NCBI GenBank assembly: GCA_030064795.1
Contig: JASJEI010000492.1
Span: 1 to 9,883, forward strand
Reading direction: 5' to 3'
Length of the DNA stretch: 9,883 nucleotides
Source of the DNA: Pleurocapsa sp. MO_226.B13
GTDB lineage: Bacteria; Cyanobacteriota; Cyanobacteriia; Cyanobacteriales; Xenococcaceae
The notes under the pieces are model-generated. The model was not told the DNA's origin. It worked only from the letters and a program-made list of their open reading frames with translations, and searched no databases. Both the position numbers and the translations under genes were made by a program. The first letter of the stretch is position 1. Every line of letters starts with the position of its first letter. Positions 7,165 through 9,883 of the stretch are shown piece after piece.

Positions 7165-7236
7165 GTAGGTAGACAAAAAAACGAAAATGGTTAGATAGCA
7201 GGGGGAGCAGGAGAATCATTCGGCAACGCAGGAGAG
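7165..7236. other. Convergent intergenic spacer with a short G-rich repeat
   Basis: The large NB-ARC gene and the DUF29-like gene converge here. I see no hairpin with a T-run for either direction. GCAGGGGGAGCAGGAG (7198-7213) looks like a small piece of the GGGAGCAG-type repeats common between cyanobacterial genes. Confidence 0.35.
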
Positions 7237-7749
7237 TTAGTCTAAATATTGTTTTGTTTCTTCTATTAGCTGATTTCGCGCAGCAGTTTTAAGGGTCGAG
7301 GAATCTTTTTGCCGATAAGTTAAAAGAAGTAGAGTTCGAGCAAGAGAAATTAAACTATTATCATCGACGATCGCTTCTAGTTCTACGTCATCTACCTCTC
7401 GACCATCAATCCTTACTTCTGTAGAGGCACTAAGATATACGAATGGCAACACTTCCTCTATATAGCTTTGCCACTCGTCTGATTTAATATAGGGAGTCTT
7501 TTTATTCCCCATTCGGTTCGTTTTTTGAATCTGCAATAGAGCATTTAGAATTGAAGCTCTCCAAGAGTTAGTGATTCTCCTTTCCACTTGAATCTTTAAT
7601 AGATGAACCAGAAGGACAACAAGATAGCTTTCAATCTTTTGGATCTTATCTTCGCGACTCATTGCCTCTAGGTTATTCACAATTTCTAAAGCTTGTTGGT
7701 AGTCGTGATGAGCGATCGCTTTTCTAAGATCTATGAGTTCTTGAGTCAT
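7237..7749 (-). CDS. DUF29-like small protein
   Basis: This is a 170-residue, mostly helical, soluble protein. The segment at residues 26-70, containing NLEAMSREDKIQKIES, YLVVLLVHLLKIQ (42-54) and a Trp at 63 followed by RASI, matches the core pattern I know for DUF29 proteins (E-x-M-x-K/R-x-E/D, then VLL.HLLK, then SW..SI). DUF29 is widespread in cyanobacteria and has no established function. The usual N-terminal acidic 'DFYLWL' segment is absent, and the C-terminal 80 residues, with an acidic VDDVELEAIVDD patch, do not look like classic DUF29, so this may be a divergent subfamily. Start ATG 7749 has only a weak upstream AAAGAG. The gene lies 51 nt downstream of iscB on the same strand, so it may be co-transcribed with it, perhaps only because the element inserted here. 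It contains a HIP1 site (7712-7719), unlike iscB. Confidence 0.65.
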   Translation of the reverse strand: MTQELIDLRKAIAHHDYQQALEIVNNLEAMSREDKIQKIESYLVVLLVHLLKIQVERRITNSWRASILNALLQIQKTNRMGNKKTPYIKSDEWQSYIEEVLPFVYLSASTEVRIDGREVDDVELEAIVDDNSLISLARTLLLLTYRQKDSSTLKTAARNQLIEETKQYLD

Positions 7750-7800
7750 GGCTGCTCTTTTCTAGTAGTTATTTTCTTAGACAAACTTGGGCATAATTGT

Positions 7801-9057
7801 TTATTGTGCATAGGTATATCCGTCTTTTTGATGCACCCGTCTCAACTTGTTAACATGAATACTTCTAGCTTTATGTCCTAAAACAGTAAAGTTAAAGCTG
7901 TTGGATGAAGATCGAGGATTGACCCTACCTAAAATGCCTTGCTCATCGACAGCTAAGTCTCCTGATTGCCAACCTTTGATTGGTTTTAAGGGGTTGTATC
8001 TGATAGGATAACCATATTTGTTTAATGCTGCTTTTTGTCTGCCACCATGCCCTTTGCAAGTGATAATCAAAGGTTGATTGGCTAATATATTTAGCTGTTC
8101 GATAGTCCCAACGCAAGCAGCATCATAGAAATGAGTTTTTTCTAAACCAAATCTCGTTCGATTAAATTTGGTTTGTCCTCCTGTACCAGTAGATACAGGT
8201 AAACCAGTTTTCTTAAGTGAGTTGAACAACTCCCATCTAGTAGCATTTACCGCGTGCGCATCTCGTAATGGTTTTTTAGCCTGAGACAAAATAGTTTTAA
8301 GCAAGCTAGGCTTTTTAACTAAAAATTGCTCTATAGATTGAGTTCCTTTCTTTTGGTTGCATTTTTCACAAGCCAGGCACAAATTGCTAACTCTGTTTGA
8401 GCCATTGAGAGCTTTTGGGACAATGTGTTCTATCTGCAAAGGAATATTCTCTTTGCTACAGTAAGTGCATTTTCTGCCCCACTTTTCTAACAAGTATTCT
8501 CTAACTTCGTAGCCAGCTAATTCTCCAGCACAATATTCAACTCCTGATATTTCAGGTGATTCGAGTTTTTGAGTGTCAAACCGCACCAGTTCAACAGCAA
8601 TTGAACTAACAGGAGCAAATTTAATCAATCGCTTGACCCAAGTCATTGTGGTTAAGACTCGGTGCATAAGGCTGGGTGGTAGCCATCCATTGGGACGAGT
8701 GCGATTCAGAAATCTTGGTTGACGATATCTCAATCTACTCCTTCTTAGTCTTCGACAAGATCGACGAGCTTCTAATTTTTTTTTGATTAACGCTCCTCGG
8801 TGATTGAGTTCAGCTACCCAGACTACTTGGTTATCTTGAACTAAGGCTATCCCTGTAGTCTGAGAACCAGGATCGATCTTAAGCTTAAGATCGCTTTTAC
8901 TTGCACAACATTCTTTTTTCAGAATGATAGTAAAGGGAAATCTACGATAAACCGCAGCCTTACCAGCATTCAAGAGTTTTTTAGCCCTTGAGGGTTTGCA
9001 TGGCATTAGAGGCTTTTTTTTAGCATCTATTACTAAAACATAATTGGGTTTAATCAT
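7801..9057 (-). CDS. iscB: IscB RNA-guided HNH/RuvC endonuclease (OMEGA family)
   Basis: The 418-residue protein shows the full IscB order. An N-terminal PLMP motif lies at 16-19; RuvC-I KIDPGSQTTGIAL gives Asp62; an arginine-rich bridge helix (RRSCRRLRRSRLR) covers about 98-110; RuvC-II IAVELVRFDTQK gives Glu156. The HNH domain lies at about 195-240 with Cys197, Cys200, Cys230 and Cys233 as likely zinc ligands, and IEHIVPKALNGS with His211 and Asn225 as active-site residues. RuvC-III HFYDAACVG gives His309 and Asp312. A C-terminal RNA/target-interaction region follows (CKGHGGRQK at about 334-342). All residues expected for cleavage of both DNA strands are present, so it appears active. IscB is the transposon-borne ancestor group of Cas9 and uses an omega RNA encoded just upstream. 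ATG 9057 has only a distant AGGA. No TnpA transposase lies in the window, and the gene has no HIP1 site, which fits horizontal arrival. Confidence 0.93.
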   Translation of the reverse strand: MIKPNYVLVIDAKKKPLMPCKPSRAKKLLNAGKAAVYRRFPFTIILKKECCASKSDLKLKIDPGSQTTGIALVQDNQVVWVAELNHRGALIKKKLEARRSCRRLRRSRLRYRQPRFLNRTRPNGWLPPSLMHRVLTTMTWVKRLIKFAPVSSIAVELVRFDTQKLESPEISGVEYCAGELAGYEVREYLLEKWGRKCTYCSKENIPLQIEHIVPKALNGSNRVSNLCLACEKCNQKKGTQSIEQFLVKKPSLLKTILSQAKKPLRDAHAVNATRWELFNSLKKTGLPVSTGTGGQTKFNRTRFGLEKTHFYDAACVGTIEQLNILANQPLIITCKGHGGRQKAALNKYGYPIRYNPLKPIKGWQSGDLAVDEQGILGRVNPRSSSNSFNFTVLGHKARSIHVNKLRRVHQKDGYTYAQ

Positions 9058-9320
9058 GGTTTTGATTAGTTCCTAAATATTAGGTCTAGTGTGCTTCGAG
9101 AATCTTAATTAAGCTTGTCATGTTAAGAACACTAGGGCTATAAACCTTTTTACCCATTCCTTAATTCTTAACGACAGTGCCTCAAACTAGCGTTTATTCA
9201 AGGGTGTCATGACTTAACTAAGGGAGATTCTAGAAATAGAATCTAACTCTGCAACCTATGACAAGATACATTCCTAGACTTAACTAAGTTTGTATAGGTT
9301 TTTCCTAGGTGAGACAGGAA
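9058..9320 (-). ncRNA. Candidate omega RNA (HEARO-type) upstream of iscB
   Basis: IscB omega RNAs are encoded immediately upstream of the gene and are rich in pseudoknots. Read on the minus strand, this region has two sets of interleaved helices. Set one: CCTAG (9309-9305) pairs with CTAGG (9277-9273), interleaved with AACCTAT (9300-9294) pairing ATAGGTT (9259-9253). Set two: TGTCGTTAAGAA (9176-9165) pairs with TTCTTAAC-AT-GACA (9129-9116), 12 bp with a 2-nt bulge, interleaved with CTAGTGT (9135-9129) pairing ACACTAG (9092-9086); the two helices of set two share one base. A hairpin AGATTCTA/TAGAATCT (9225-9244) lies between them, and GGG-TAAA/TTTA-CCC lies inside the second set. A small CCTAA/TTAGG hairpin (9072-9084) overlaps the weak AGGA before iscB. 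Ends are approximate; the guide should lie at the 5' end, around 9320-9340. The position and folding are seen; the RNA identity is inferred. Confidence 0.6.
9211..9288. repeat. 12-bp direct repeat inside the candidate omega RNA
   Basis: GACTTAACTAAG occurs at 9211-9222 and again at 9277-9288, with 54 nt between. The core CTTA-AC-TAAG is nearly self-complementary. The repeat could form alternative pairings in the RNA or be a protein or transposase site. Confidence 0.6.
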
Positions 9321-9332
9321 TTATTTATTCAT

Positions 9333-9354
9333 GCTCATAATACCGCAGATGAGC
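9333..9354. repeat. Hairpin and ATGA motifs near the presumed left end of the iscB element
   Basis: GCTCAT (9333-9338) and ATGAGC (9349-9354) form a 6-bp inverted repeat with a 10-nt loop. On the minus strand two ATGA tetramers occur close together (TTATGAGCATGAAT, 9339-9326). HEARO elements have been described as inserted next to ATGA or GTGA, so an element boundary and the start of the guide may lie here. This is an inference from motif and position. Confidence 0.3.
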
Positions 9355-9502
9355 GAAGGAAAGACCATTTGCTAGCAGGAGTTAGTTACGTTAGAAACTA
9401 ATAAAGGAAAAGCTTCTCGATGGTATCCACTCTGCCTAGTCGAATCTGAAGAAAATCCAACATCACCTTAAGTAGGCGATCGCGCCACTACTAAAATTTA
9501 AC

Positions 9503-9529
9503 TCTCACTGGCGCATTGCTCCAGTGAGA
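9503..9529. repeat. 9-bp perfect inverted repeat
   Basis: TCTCACTGG (9503-9511) and CCAGTGAGA (9521-9529) enclose a 9-nt loop. On the plus strand it is followed by A residues; on the minus strand the T-run precedes the hairpin instead of following it. It is therefore not a standard terminator in either direction, although it could weakly end transcription from the small gene at 9870. Confidence 0.45.
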
Positions 9530-9585
9530 AAAAATATATTACCAAACAATGTTCGCTGGCATTAGTGATTGTTCTGAAAATATGC

Positions 9586-9617
9586 TGTAAAGACGTTGCT
9601 CTCGCAACGCCTCTACA
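9586..9617. repeat. Palindromic hairpin of the dispersed GTAGAGACGTTGC type
   Basis: TGTAAAGACGTTGC (9586-9599) and GCAACGCCTCTACA (9604-9617) pair over 14 positions with two mismatches around a TCTC loop. The GTAGAGACGTTGC...GCAACGTCTCTAC pattern is one I know as a repeat scattered between genes of many cyanobacteria. No T-run follows. It probably represents a mobile or REP-like palindromic unit, not a gene terminator. Confidence 0.6.
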
Positions 9618-9729
9618 AAGGTGAACCTTCAGTTTTAGAGCCTTGCTTGAAACAGGCTAGACGACGATTGAGAATATTGGATTATTAGCTCTAGCCCACT
9701 CAATTAGACAAACGGATAACCGAAATTTA

Positions 9730-9870
9730 TTACGCAGCATTATCGATGTCGTTTGGCAATCCCTGCGGATATTCCTCAACTAAAATCCTTTCCAAATCAA
9801 CTTCGATTGCATCCAAAACTTCAAAGCTATTCTCAACGTATCTGATTTCTTCTGTAGCGGTTGTAATCAT
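9730..9870 (-). CDS. Small acidic protein of unknown function (46 aa)
   Basis: A complete minus-strand frame runs from ATG 9870 to TAA 9730. GGAG at 9883-9880 stands 9 nt before the ATG, one of the better ribosome binding sites in the window. The product begins MITTATEEIRYVEN and is strongly acidic (about 12 Asp/Glu against 2 Arg and no Lys or Cys), with an amphipathic helix-like middle (EVLDAIEVDLERILVEEY) and a tail PQGLPNDIDNAA. There is no signal peptide or membrane segment. I do not recognise a family. It could be a small regulator, an antitoxin-like or adaptor peptide, or the last gene of an operon that starts beyond the window edge. Lack of Cys and of a clear leader/core split argues against a typical lanthipeptide precursor. 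Confidence 0.5.
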   Translation of the reverse strand: MITTATEEIRYVENSFEVLDAIEVDLERILVEEYPQGLPNDIDNAA

Positions 9871-9883
9871 GATTCAATTCTCC

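Larger units (their letters stand above)
9421..9729. other. Non-coding spacer with several inverted repeats
   Basis: I see no gene on either strand. The region contains a HIP1 site (9476-9483), the two hairpins listed separately, and a weak AGCCT/AGGCT pair (9641-9645, 9656-9660). It separates the small gene at the right edge from the iscB element. Confidence 0.45.

Noticed and set aside
7693..7881. Plus-strand frame of 62 codons spanning DUF29 start and iscB end
   Set aside because: It overlaps two better-supported genes on the opposite strand and resembles no known family.
9730..9870. 46-residue product considered as a RiPP precursor
   Set aside because: It lacks Cys and a clear core region, and no modification enzyme is in the window.

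Overview
The window looks like a chromosomal accessory region of a cyanobacterium. The main clue is the HIP1 palindrome GCGATCGC, found ten times (first bases 583, 871, 911, 1022, 1069, 1367, 3716, 4086, 7712, 9476). The HTH–NB-ARC–pentapeptide–WD40 protein and the style of the IscB protein also fit cyanobacteria. The DNA is AT-rich, with long non-coding stretches and broken genes. I cannot name the genus.

Layout. Bases 1-1550 hold a small cupin gene, a short orphan reading frame behind it, a HIP1-rich spacer with a strong hairpin, and the N-terminal half of an IS630-type transposase (decayed). All three reading frames are on the minus strand. Bases 1972-7164 (plus strand) carry two paralogous STAND NTPases. 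The first is short (434 aa): HTH, NB-ARC and a winged-helix end, with no sensor. The second is long (1193 aa): the same front half, then a pentapeptide-repeat linker and fourteen 42-residue WD40 repeats. Between them is an open frame that resembles the C-terminal tail of a transposon-borne RNA-guided nuclease. Its TGA overlaps the GTG start of the large gene.

Bases 7237-9320 (minus strand) hold a DUF29-like gene and, upstream of it in the same direction, a complete compact IscB nuclease. The roughly 260 nt before iscB can fold into interleaved helices (two candidate pseudoknots), in the place where the omega RNA (HEARO RNA) is expected. Bases 9330-9883 contain several hairpins, including one resembling a dispersed palindromic element, and a 46-codon acidic reading frame with a good ribosome binding site at the edge.

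How the parts may work together. The NB-ARC pair is probably a signal-sensing system in which ligand binding by the WD40 propellers drives NTPase oligomerisation; the short paralog could be a partner or a remnant. The iscB region is probably a separate mobile or domesticated OMEGA element, with RNA and nuclease both encoded and no transposase visible. Nothing in the sequence proves a functional link between the two. The most interesting items are the iscB/RNA unit, the asymmetric NB-ARC pair, the evolving 126-bp WD40 array and the nuclease-tail remnant fused by a GTGA overlap to the large NB-ARC gene.
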